A stretch of 28,325 bases of DNA from NCBI GenBank assembly GCA_015485235.1, contig WFTX01000319.1:1-28325 (forward strand). Reading direction: 5' to 3'. Below are positions 21,216 to 28,325 of the stretch, in pieces (positions within the stretch are counted from its first letter, which is position 1; every line of letters starts with the position of its first letter). Position numbers and translations under genes: made by a program. Below the pieces are notes generated by a model that worked only from the letters and a program-made list of their open reading frames with translations, ran no database searches and was not told where the DNA came from. The stretch is from Nitrospirota bacterium. Lineage in GTDB: Bacteria; Nitrospirota; Thermodesulfovibrionia; Thermodesulfovibrionales; JdFR-85.

Positions 21216-24200
21216 ATGATATGCGGGATTGACGGGGGATCGGTAAGTGTAAAGATAGCCCTTGTTAACCAGGAAGGTGAACTTCTCAGGACAGGGTATC
21301 TCCGGCACAGGGGACAGCCCCTCCTCATGCTTCTTGAACTCCTCGAGGAACTGAGGAAGGAATATCCGTCCTTTGATCTGGTTTTCACAGGGACCACTGG
21401 AAAGGCGATCGCCGAGAGGATTGGTGCACCTGTTATAAACGAACTCACCTGCCAGGTAGAGGGTGTGAGGCTCTTTCATCCTGATGTGAATACGGTAATG
21501 GAGATGGGGGGAGAGGATTCAAAGCTGATAATCCTCGAAGGTGAGAGGATAAAGGATTTCTCCATGAACTCCGTCTGTGCCGCAGGGACCGGTTCATTTC
21601 TTGATCAACAGGCTGAAAGGCTGAGAATGAGTATTGAGGATTTCAGCGAGGCGGCACTCAGGTCAAAGAACCCTCCAAGGATAGCCGGAAGGTGCAGTGT
21701 CTTTGCTAAGTCCGATATGATTCACTTGCAGCAGATAGCCACGCCGGCTGAGGATATCGTAGCCGGCCTCTGTTTTGCTGTGGCAAGAAACTTCAAGGGC
21801 TCCATAGTGAGGGGCCGGAAGCTGAGACCGAAGATCTCTTTTCAGGGTGGTGTTTCACTGAACCGGGGTGTGGTAAGGGCCTTCAGGGAGGTTTTTGAAT
21901 TCGATGACATGGTAGTCCCTGAAAATCCCCATCTTACAGGTGCTGTCGGTGCCGCCTTCAGGGCCCTTAAAGAGGGTATTGGCATCCCGGCAGATTACGA
22001 GAGGCTGAAGGAACTTGACAGCAAAGGCAATACAATATCTTCAGGTCAAAGACCACTCATACTCCCATGCGACGGATTCAGTGATAGGCATCTTGGCGAT
22101 AAGGGACAGGCATACCACCACTCAGCAGAAGACGAAAAGAAAGAAACCATAACAGCCTATATGGGTATAGATATAGGATCCATCAGCACGAACCTGGCTG
22201 TCATAGATGAAGAGGGCAGGCTCCTTGCTAAAAGATACCTTATGACAGCCGGAAGGCCGATAGAGGCGGTCAGGACCGGGCTCCGGGAGATAGGGTCCGA
22301 GATCGGTGGCAGGGTTGAGATACGGGGTGTGGGTACAACAGGCTCCGGAAGATACATGATCGCTGATTTCGTCGGGGCCGATATTGTAAAGAATGAGATT
22401 ACCGCCCAGGCAACGGCGGCTGCCCGGATTGACCCCTCTGTTGATACCATCTTTGAGATCGGTGGCCAGGACTCAAAGTATATCTCCCTGAGAGACGGTA
22501 TAATAGTGGACTTTGAGATGAACAAGGCCTGTGCTGCAGGGACAGGCTCCTTTTTGGAGGAACAGGCCGAGAAACTTGGTATCTCCATCAAGGAGGAGTT
22601 TGCCAGTCTTGCCTTCCGGTCCGAGTCTCCCTGCAGGCTGGGTGAACGTTGTACCGTTTTCATGGAGAACTCCCTTACTGCCAGCCTTCAGAGGGGGGCC
22701 TGTAAGGAGGACCTCCTTGCAGGACTGGCCTATTCCATTGTTGAGAACTACATCAACAGGGTTGTGGCGGGCAGGAAGATAGGAGAGAGGGTATTCTTCC
22801 AGGGAGGCACGGCCTTTAACAAATCGGTGGTTGCGGCCTTTGAGAAGTATCTTGACAGGGAGATTACCGTTCCCCCCCATCATGATGTAACAGGGGCGAT
22901 AGGCATGGCTTTGATAGCCAGGGATGAGATAAAGGGGAAGGAGAGGTCATCATCATTCAAGGGCTTTGACCTTGCCTCAAGGCCCTATGAGGTTAGTTCC
23001 TTTGAATGCAAGGGGTGTGAGAATCTCTGCGAGATAAACAGGGTGAAGATTGAGGGAGAGAAGGGATACCTCTTCTATGGTGGAAGATGTGAAAAGTATG
23101 ACGTCAGAAGAAAGAATGGAGAGACATTGCCTGATCTCTTCCTTTTCAGGGATGAGACCCTCAGAGAAAGCCACCACGCCTATCAGAGGCTTTTTGAGAA
23201 AGGAGCCATCTCCCCGGGAAGAGGGAAGATCGGGATCCCCTCTGTCTTTTACTTCCATGACTATCTGCCTTTCTGGAGCACGCTTCTCTGGGAACTGGGA
23301 TTTGAGGTGGTTGTAACACCGGAAACGACCAGGAGAATTGTGAATCTGGGCCTTGAGACGGTCCTTGCTGATACCTGCTTCCCTGTGAAGGTCGCCCATG
23401 GGCATGTGCTGTACCTCAAGGAGCAGGGGATTGACAGGATAATCATCCCGAGCTTCCTCAACATGACCTTGCCTGAGGAACCCTATGAAAAAGGGCATGC
23501 CTGTCCGCTTACGCAGAGTTTTCCCTATCAGGCAAGGGTAGCCTTCAGTGATATAGAGGTGATCACACCGCTTGTCAACATGAAGGATGGAACCCGGTCG
23601 CTCTTTCGTGAACTTAAGAGGGTCCTCCGTCCACTTGGTATAGCCCCTTCCGAGCTCAGGGCCGCCTTTCAGAAGGCCTTGGATGCACAGGAAGAATTCC
23701 AGTTGAGGATCACAAGAAAGGGAGAAGAGATCCTTTCGGATATGGGAAAGGAGAAGGTTGTTATATTCGGGAGGGCCTATAATGCCTTTGACAGTGGTGT
23801 AAACCTTGAGATTCCAAGGAAACTGGCCAGTTTGGATATTCTTGCCATACCCATGGATTTTCTTCCCAGGAGGGATGTCTTTGATGACTGGCCTGACATG
23901 TACTGGAGGTCGGGTCAGAGGATGCTGGGAGCAGCCAGGTATGTGCGTGAAAGGGATGACCTCTATCCCATTCTTATAGGTAACTTCTCCTGCGGGCCCG
24001 ACTCTTTCATCCAGAAGTATTTTGAAAGAGAGCTACGCGACAAGCCTTATCTCCATATTGAGATCGATGAGCACAGCGCTGATGCGGGTGTGATAACAAG
24101 GTGTGAGGCCTTCCTGGACAGTGTACGGGCACAGAGGAAAAGCGGAAAGAAGAAGGACTGTAGTGTCTTCATCCCCAAGAGGGTCCAGATCCAGGTAAAG

Positions 24201-25409
24201 GATTCCGGTAATGGAAAGAGGACGGTCTATCTTCCCCGGATGTCGGATCATGCCTATGCCGTGGAGTCAGCCTTTCAGTTCTGTGGTGTACCTGCCGAAG
24301 TCCTCCCCGAGACCGATGACGAGGCTATAGCCATAGGCAAGAGATATCTTACAGGGAAGGAGTGCTACCCCTGCACCGTCACCACCGGTGACCTGCTCAA
24401 GAAGGTTCTCTCACCGGACTTCAGCCCGGAGAACTCGGCCTTCTTCATGCCCTCTGGAACAGGGCCCTGCCGGTTCGGACAGTATAACCTCTTCCAGCGG
24501 ATGATACTCGGAGACCTCGGGTTTGGTGATGTGCCCATCTTCTCCCCTGTTCAGGATGTCTCCTTTTACAGGGATCTCGGTGTGGTGGGTAATGAATTTA
24601 TAAAGAGATCCTGGCGCGGGATCGTTGCCTCTGACCTGCTCATAAAGTGTCTCCATGAAACCAGACCTTATGAGAAGAGACCGGGCGAAGCCGATAGTAT
24701 TTACAGCCATTTCAGAGAGAGGCTGAGGGAGGTCCTGAGAAGCAGAAACGGGGAAGATGTTCTGATTGTGATAGAGGAGGCAAGAAGAGGTTTTGAAGAG
24801 ATCAAAGACAGGGGTGATGAAAAACCCCTGATAGGGATTGTGGGTGAGATCTTTGTGAGGTCCAACAGGTTTTCGAATGAGGATCTTGTGAGAAATATCG
24901 AGTCCCATGGAGGGGAGGCCTGGCTTTCGCCTGTGGATGAGTGGATTTACTACATAAACCACATGTCTCTGAAAAAGGCCTTGCGAAAATGGGACAGATC
25001 TGGTATCATACAGTTCTTTTTGAAAAAACTGTACCAGAAAAATGTATCCCGTCAGGTTGAGCGTAGGCTGGAGGGCTTTCTCAAGACCCTTCATGAGCCT
25101 GACACCCCTGAGATTCTGAGAAAGGCCTCTCCCTACATCCACGCCTCTTTTGAAGGTGAGGCGATCCTGAGCGTAGGGAAGGCGATAGACATGATAGAAA
25201 GAGGGGCATCAGGGATCATCAATGCGATGCCCTTTGGTTGCATGCCTGGAACAGTGGTTGCTGCCATTCTCAGGGGTGTTGCGGAGCACTATGGGGTTCC
25301 GGTGATCAGTATCCCCTATGACGGGACGGATTCTGTAACAACCAGGCTTCAGATCGAGACTTTCATGGAGCAGGCCCGTAGGGTCCATGAAACCAGAAGA
25401 AGGAGGTGA
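21216..25409 (+). CDS. giant acyl-CoA dehydratase activase-related protein: two activase modules fused to an HgdB-like reductase region
   Basis: A 1,397-residue protein related to 2-hydroxyacyl-CoA dehydratase activators and benzoyl-CoA reductase subunits. Two ASKHA ATPase modules stand in tandem (about 1-255 and 315-570). Each has a phosphate loop (GIDGGS; GIDIGS) and the iron-sulfur motif CAAGTGSFL plus a second Cys: C121 and C160 in module 1, C439 and C479 in module 2. A cysteine cluster follows at about 598-625 (CKGCENLC). Residues about 670-890 match the DUF2229-type region, and about 1005-1390 resemble the HgdB-type component, with conserved ECYPC, GTGPCRFG and FGCMPG. The family probably couples ATP hydrolysis to low-potential electron transfer, but its substrate is unknown. 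GGAGG (21205-21209) directly abuts ATG 21210, so ATG 21216, six bases on, is preferred. The frame is uninterrupted. Confidence 0.9.
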   Translation: MICGIDGGSVSVKIALVNQEGELLRTGYLRHRGQPLLMLLELLEELRKEYPSFDLVFTGTTGKAIAERIGAPVINELTCQVEGVRLFHPDVNTVMEMGGEDSKLIILEGERIKDFSMNSVCAAGTGSFLDQQAERLRMSIEDFSEAALRSKNPPRIAGRCSVFAKSDMIHLQQIATPAEDIVAGLCFAVARNFKGSIVRGRKLRPKISFQGGVSLNRGVVRAFREVFEFDDMVVPENPHLTGAVGAAFRALKEGIGIPADYERLKELDSKGNTISSGQRPLILPCDGFSDRHLGDKGQAYHHSAEDEKKETITAYMGIDIGSISTNLAVIDEEGRLLAKRYLMTAGRPIEAVRTGLREIGSEIGGRVEIRGVGTTGSGRYMIADFVGADIVKNEITAQATAAARIDPSVDTIFEIGGQDSKYISLRDGIIVDFEMNKACAAGTGSFLEEQAEKLGISIKEEFASLAFRSESPCRLGERCTVFMENSLTASLQRGACKEDLLAGLAYSIVENYINRVVAGRKIGERVFFQGGTAFNKSVVAAFEKYLDREITVPPHHDVTGAIGMALIARDEIKGKERSSSFKGFDLASRPYEVSSFECKGCENLCEINRVKIEGEKGYLFYGGRCEKYDVRRKNGETLPDLFLFRDETLRESHHAYQRLFEKGAISPGRGKIGIPSVFYFHDYLPFWSTLLWELGFEVVVTPETTRRIVNLGLETVLADTCFPVKVAHGHVLYLKEQGIDRIIIPSFLNMTLPEEPYEKGHACPLTQSFPYQARVAFSDIEVITPLVNMKDGTRSLFRELKRVLRPLGIAPSELRAAFQKALDAQEEFQLRITRKGEEILSDMGKEKVVIFGRAYNAFDSGVNLEIPRKLASLDILAIPMDFLPRRDVFDDWPDMYWRSGQRMLGAARYVRERDDLYPILIGNFSCGPDSFIQKYFERELRDKPYLHIEIDEHSADAGVITRCEAFLDSVRAQRKSGKKKDCSVFIPKRVQIQVKDSGNGKRTVYLPRMSDHAYAVESAFQFCGVPAEVLPETDDEAIAIGKRYLTGKECYPCTVTTGDLLKKVLSPDFSPENSAFFMPSGTGPCRFGQYNLFQRMILGDLGFGDVPIFSPVQDVSFYRDLGVVGNEFIKRSWRGIVASDLLIKCLHETRPYEKRPGEADSIYSHFRERLREVLRSRNGEDVLIVIEEARRGFEEIKDRGDEKPLIGIVGEIFVRSNRFSNEDLVRNIESHGGEAWLSPVDEWIYYINHMSLKKALRKWDRSGIIQFFLKKLYQKNVSRQVERRLEGFLKTLHEPDTPEILRKASPYIHASFEGEAILSVGKAIDMIERGASGIINAMPFGCMPGTVVAAILRGVAEHYGVPVISIPYDGTDSVTTRLQIETFMEQARRVHETRRRR

Positions 25410-25413
25410 TTGA

Positions 25414-25500
25414 ATGGGAAGTGTGAAAAAATGGCGGAAAAAGAAGATCAACAAACACAAGCACAAAAAACTCAGAAGAAGAATGAAGCATAGAAGATAA
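25414..25500 (+). CDS. 28-residue bS22/mS38-like (AURKAIP1/COX24-domain) small-subunit ribosomal protein
   Basis: A very short gene with an almost perfect ribosome-binding site, AGGAGGTGAT (25401-25410), overlapping the stop of the large upstream gene, and ATG at 25414. The peptide begins MGSVKKWRKKK and ends LRRRMKHRR. About two thirds of its 28 residues are Lys, Arg or His. The MGSV start, the K/R-rich body with K-H-K-x-K-L-R-R and the size match bacterial members of the AURKAIP1/COX24 family, which includes mycobacterial bS22 and mitochondrial mS38, found near the decoding site of the small subunit. The match is by recognition of the pattern. A random basic peptide is unlikely given the ribosome-binding site. 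The strong site suggests high expression. It is too short for most gene finders. Confidence 0.8.
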   Translation: MGSVKKWRKKKINKHKHKKLRRRMKHRR

Positions 25501-25550
25501 AAAAATATAAACCCCCGGTCAGGAGTGGGGACGAGAAAAGAGGACGGACA

Positions 25551-25757
25551 ATGGAAGAAAGGGTAAGACTCCTTGAGAAGGAGATTCAGACCTTGACGGC
25601 TGAACTCCAGAGACTCACAAGACAACTGGAATCCGTTGATGAACTACGTCTTGAAATAAGGGCGTTGAAGGTTTTTCTCGGCAGGAAATATCCTGAATGC
25701 AAGAATGAACTCCCGGAGATTGTAAAAAAGATTAAGGAGAATATCCGGGAGGAGTAG
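25551..25757 (+). CDS. short coiled-coil protein of unknown function
   Basis: A 68-residue acidic helical protein. Residues 1-45 form a clear coiled coil with leucine heptads (VRLLEKEIQTLTAELQRLTR, then VDELRLEIRALKVFL). The end KYPECKNELPEIVKKIKENI is another amphipathic helix. No known domain is seen. GAGGAC lies upstream of ATG 25551, and the TAG stop overlaps the GTG start of the hydrolase gene by one base. That coupling supports a real gene and suggests linked function with the hydrolase, perhaps as an oligomerising partner; this is inference. Confidence 0.7.
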   Translation: MEERVRLLEKEIQTLTAELQRLTRQLESVDELRLEIRALKVFLGRKYPECKNELPEIVKKIKENIREE

Positions 25758-26749
25758 TGAGACCCAAGGGGGTCTTCCGCTTCCACAGCGGCAGGGGAAA
25801 GGGTCCACTCCTGGTCTTTATTCATGGACTCGGGATGAGCGGGCACTTCTGGACCAATCCTGAAAAGTCCCGGATTCTTGCAGGAAACCTTCCTCTTACC
25901 ACCCTTCTTTCAGAACCCCCTTACAAGGAAACACATCCTCCGCGAGGCAGGATCACAACCGGCTCACCCCCTTCAGAACTCAAATCATCCTATCATGACT
26001 TCCTGGCTGCTGGCTATTCCCTTCTGGTCTATTCCCAGAAAAGGCCTGCTGCTTCGGCTGATATCCTTGTGGAAGAACTTGCAGGGATACTGGAGGAGTA
26101 TAAGGATGCTGCCCAGGGGCACGGGATGGTTCTGATCGGACACAGCAGGGGAGGGCTGATTGCGAGGAAGGTAATTGAGACTACAGGTTTCAAGTATGCT
26201 GGTCTGATCACAATAGGAACCCCCCACAGGGGCAGTCAGCTTGCAAGGATAGCCGATGCCCTATCGGGAATAGCTGACTTCCTCCTCCCCCTATTCGAGG
26301 GGAAGGAAAGGGGATCGGTGACTTCAACAGTAAACAGGTTGCTCAAGTTTCTCACAAGTGATGCGATAAGGGAGTTGCTCCCGGAGTCGGACTTTATAAA
26401 ATCCCTCAATGACAGGCCTTCCCCAGGCATCCCTGTAATGACGGTGGGTGGAACAGATCCATCCCTCTTCAAGGTCTATCGCTGGTATGAAAATTGCTTG
26501 AATGAAGATGAAGAATGTTTAATGTTTAAGGAGATAATCTCATTCCCGGGTATTCTGGAGAGGTTTCTCCCCCAAGGAATGCTGCCTGATGAATTCAGGA
26601 GAGGAAGGGGTGACGGGCTTGTGGCCATAGACAGCGCACAGGGGATTGATGCTGCAAAGAGAGTTACTGTAGCTCTGAACCATGTGTGGCTTGTCTATCA
26701 TCCTGAGGTGAGGAGAGAGGTTGAAGGTTTTGTCGGAGATCTGATATGA
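25757..26749 (+). CDS. alpha/beta-fold hydrolase, lipase/PGAP1-like
   Basis: A 330-residue serine hydrolase. The oxyanion strand LLVFIHGLGMSGHFW (about 18-32), the nucleophile elbow IGHSRGG (Ser130), the following TIGTPHRGSQLARIAD and a late His in LNHVWLVYH (His309) fit a lipase or PGAP1-like esterase. No signal peptide is seen, so it is probably cytoplasmic. The substrate is unknown; lipid esters are a fair guess. The start is GTG 25757, overlapping the previous stop (TAGTG) with GGAGG upstream. Its TGA overlaps the ATG of the GGDEF gene (ATGA). The acidic insert near ENCLNEDEECL (about residue 240) is uncommon in small hydrolases. Confidence 0.82.
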   Translation: MRPKGVFRFHSGRGKGPLLVFIHGLGMSGHFWTNPEKSRILAGNLPLTTLLSEPPYKETHPPRGRITTGSPPSELKSSYHDFLAAGYSLLVYSQKRPAASADILVEELAGILEEYKDAAQGHGMVLIGHSRGGLIARKVIETTGFKYAGLITIGTPHRGSQLARIADALSGIADFLLPLFEGKERGSVTSTVNRLLKFLTSDAIRELLPESDFIKSLNDRPSPGIPVMTVGGTDPSLFKVYRWYENCLNEDEECLMFKEIISFPGILERFLPQGMLPDEFRRGRGDGLVAIDSAQGIDAAKRVTVALNHVWLVYHPEVRREVEGFVGDLI

Positions 26750-27861
26750 GTACATTTTTGGTCATAATATTGACAATTTCTGCCATCCTTCTGATGGTCT
26801 CAGCCTTCCTTCAGAGGAGGTTTATCGAGAGGCGGAGAATAGAGATATCCGGCTACTTGAAGACTATCAGGGAACTGACCATCCTGAATGAGTTTTCAGC
26901 TGCACTTCATGAGTCGCTTGAAAAGGAGAAGGTCCTTGAACTCATAGTCGACCGGGTAAAAGAACTCCTGAAGGCGGAAAAGGCGGCTGTCCTGCTGGTG
27001 GATCGTTACAGAAAGATTACGGACTTCTATACATCCCTTGGGCCTTCCGGCGGGTGCAAGTCAGAGGTGACTGGGACGATTGAGAAGGTGATATCCGGGT
27101 ATGAGACCATCAGGACTGAGGATATCAGTCTGAATCCGGGCTTTGTCGGCTTTCCCCCGAATCACCCTGAGATAAAGAGCCTGCTGATGGTACCCATAAT
27201 GCTGAGGGGGGAGGTAATAGGTGCCCTGATGGCAACGGACAGGAAGGTGACAGGCGGATTCAGTCCGGAGGATGAGGACCTCCTGCTTTCCCTGTCCTTT
27301 CATGCGGCCCTTGCCGTTGAGAAAGTCCAGTTTCATGAGGAGATTCTCATGATGGCCAGCACGGATGGCCTTACCGGCCTCAACAACCACAGGACCTTCC
27401 AGGAGAGGCTTAAGGAGGAGACAGAGCGGGCGAGGAGGTTCAATACGAACCTTTCTCTACTGATGATAGACATCGACCATTTCAAGGCATTCAACGATAC
27501 CTACGGTCATGTAAGAGGGGATGAGGTTCTCAAACGGGTTGCCTGTATAATAACCGAGAATATCAGATCAATAGATTTTGCTGCCCGCTACGGGGGGGAA
27601 GAATTTGCCGTGATCCTTCCACAGGTGAGTTTCGAGGGTGCGATGGTTGTTGCAGAGCGGATCAGGCTGTCTTCCGAGGCCCATGTGATAAAGCTGAACG
27701 GGGATGAGGCGGTGGTTACGCTGAGCGTTGGTGTTGCCACTTTTCCTGATGATGCTACATCAAAGGATGCCCTCATAGAGAGTGCCGACAAGGCCCTGTA
27801 CCTGGCAAAAAGGACCGGAAGAAACCGGGTCTGTTCCTTCCGGGAGAAGCCGGGGGGATGA
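26746..27861 (+). CDS. membrane-anchored GAF-GGDEF diguanylate cyclase
   Basis: Likely makes cyclic di-GMP from two GTP. An N-terminal transmembrane helix (about 4-22) anchors the 371-residue protein. A GAF sensor domain (about 45-195) contains VAL-type signatures such as AVLLVDRYRKITDFY and SLLMVPIMLRGEVIGAL. The GGDEF domain (about 203-366) has DGLTGLNNHRTF, IDIDHFKAFNDTYGH and the active-site sequence GGEEF (283-287). An intact inhibitory I-site, RSID (274-277), lies exactly five residues before it, so product inhibition is expected. The start overlaps the hydrolase stop. There is no EAL domain and no phosphodiesterase nearby. The signal sensed by the GAF domain is unknown. Confidence 0.92.
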   Translation: MSTFLVIILTISAILLMVSAFLQRRFIERRRIEISGYLKTIRELTILNEFSAALHESLEKEKVLELIVDRVKELLKAEKAAVLLVDRYRKITDFYTSLGPSGGCKSEVTGTIEKVISGYETIRTEDISLNPGFVGFPPNHPEIKSLLMVPIMLRGEVIGALMATDRKVTGGFSPEDEDLLLSLSFHAALAVEKVQFHEEILMMASTDGLTGLNNHRTFQERLKEETERARRFNTNLSLLMIDIDHFKAFNDTYGHVRGDEVLKRVACIITENIRSIDFAARYGGEEFAVILPQVSFEGAMVVAERIRLSSEAHVIKLNGDEAVVTLSVGVATFPDDATSKDALIESADKALYLAKRTGRNRVCSFREKPGG

Positions 27862-27863
27862 AT

Positions 27864-27873
27864 GGGTTATAAT
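27864..27873 (+). promoter_or_regulatory. putative -10 (GGG-T-TATAAT) upstream of mqnE
   Basis: GGGT followed by a perfect TATAAT (27868-27873) lies five bases before the GTG start at 27879 and three bases after the end of the GGDEF gene. No -35 is evident. The geometry would make the mqnE message leaderless. Confidence 0.45.
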
Positions 27874-27878
27874 ATTCG

Positions 27879-28325
27879 GTGTTTTCTGAAATCGAGAGCA
27901 AGGTTGACTCTGGCCTGAGGATTACGCCGGAAGAGGCGGTTTTTCTTTTCAATACTGACAGGATTCACCTCCTCGGTAAGCTTGCAGCCCGTGTGGCTGA
28001 GAGGCTGAATGGGAAGAGTGCCTACTTTGTCAGGAACCGCCATATAAATCCCACCAATATCTGTGTAAACCGTTGCAGGTTCTGTGCCTTCAGCCGGTCA
28101 AGAGGAGAGGAAGGGGCCTATGAACTGGGGATTGAGGATATACTGGGCCGTATTGCCTCTTCTCCGCCGGGCCTGAGGGAGATACATCTCGTTGGGGGGC
28201 TTCATCCTGACTGGGGAATTGAACATTACACGGAGCTGCTTTCAGCCGTAAAGAGGGAATTCCCGGGATTGCATATCAAGGGTTTTACTGCTGTTGAAAT
28301 AGACTATATAGCCGGAAAGTCCGGC
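27879..28325 (+). CDS. mqnE: aminofutalosine synthase MqnE, N-terminal part (runs off the window)
   Basis: Radical SAM enzyme of the futalosine pathway for menaquinone, joining chorismate-derived 3-[(1-carboxyvinyl)oxy]benzoate to adenosine. The 149 codons present hold the cluster motif NICVNRCRFCAFSR (CxxxCxxC), LVGGLHPDWGIEHYTELL and HIKGFTAVEIDYIA. The FTAVEI segment favours MqnE over MqnC, which usually has FSPPE-like residues there. The gene is cut by the window end and its C-terminal half is not visible. The likely start is GTG 27879; no Shine-Dalgarno precedes it. Other mqn genes are not in the window. Confidence 0.88.
   Translation, partial: MFSEIESKVDSGLRITPEEAVFLFNTDRIHLLGKLAARVAERLNGKSAYFVRNRHINPTNICVNRCRFCAFSRSRGEEGAYELGIEDILGRIASSPPGLREIHLVGGLHPDWGIEHYTELLSAVKREFPGLHIKGFTAVEIDYIAGKSG

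Noticed and set aside
24411..25142. 243-codon reverse open frame inside the activase-related gene
   Set aside because: Antisense to conserved cysteine motifs of the large protein; no independent support.

Overview
The window is a gene-dense bacterial chromosome segment with about 29 protein genes and two tRNAs. There are no rRNA genes, CRISPR arrays or transposase genes. Intermediate GC, heavy AGG/AGA arginine use, strong GGAGG ribosome-binding sites, a GatAB amidotransferase, the futalosine menaquinone gene mqnE and a very large acyl-CoA dehydratase activase-like protein suggest an anaerobic or microaerobic Gram-negative bacterium. My best guess is Nitrospirota (Thermodesulfovibrionia-like), by inference from gene content only. 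TGA ends many genes here, so the genetic code is the standard bacterial one.

Layout, left to right. (1) 1-810: rplU-rpmA, the L21/L27 ribosomal pair, closed by a clear intrinsic terminator. (2) 915-9467: a long forward run. It begins trmFO-xerC-hslV-hslU, the order of the Bacillus gid-codV-clpQ-clpY cluster, and continues rlpA, an FmdE-family protein, argB, a nicotinamidase-like hydrolase, pcm and a secreted SH3b protein. A 153-bp element with 30-bp inverted ends sits between trmFO and xerC. (3) 9471-12823, reverse: gatA-gatB plus a NosL-like secreted protein. gatA has an in-frame UGA in its most conserved region although its catalytic residues are intact. (4) 13052-16925, forward: membrane hydrolase, tilS, a PhoU-like protein and a PflX-like radical SAM enzyme. 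(5) 17046-19703, reverse: O-methyltransferase, YqaA-type and MarC-type membrane proteins and a YfcE-like phosphodiesterase, tightly packed. (6) 19789-28325, forward: a small coiled-coil protein, tRNA-Gly and tRNA-Cys, an RNase Z-like metallo-beta-lactamase protein, the 1,397-residue activase-related protein, a 28-residue bS22/mS38-like ribosomal protein, a coiled-coil protein, an alpha/beta hydrolase, a GAF-GGDEF cyclase and the first part of mqnE.

Most genes are housekeeping: translation (L21, L27, TrmFO, GatAB, TilS, bS22-like, tRNAs), protein quality control (HslVU, Pcm), chromosome resolution (XerC), envelope (RlpA, SH3b, YqaA, MarC) and metabolism (ArgB, nicotinamidase, MqnE).

The observations most worth a second look are the UGA and clustered unusual codons in gatA, the inverted-repeat element after trmFO, the 28-residue ribosomal protein gene, and a set of genes whose start codons lie 5-8 nt after a -10 box with no ribosome-binding site, suggesting leaderless transcripts. 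I see no defence system, integrated element or clearly new pathway.
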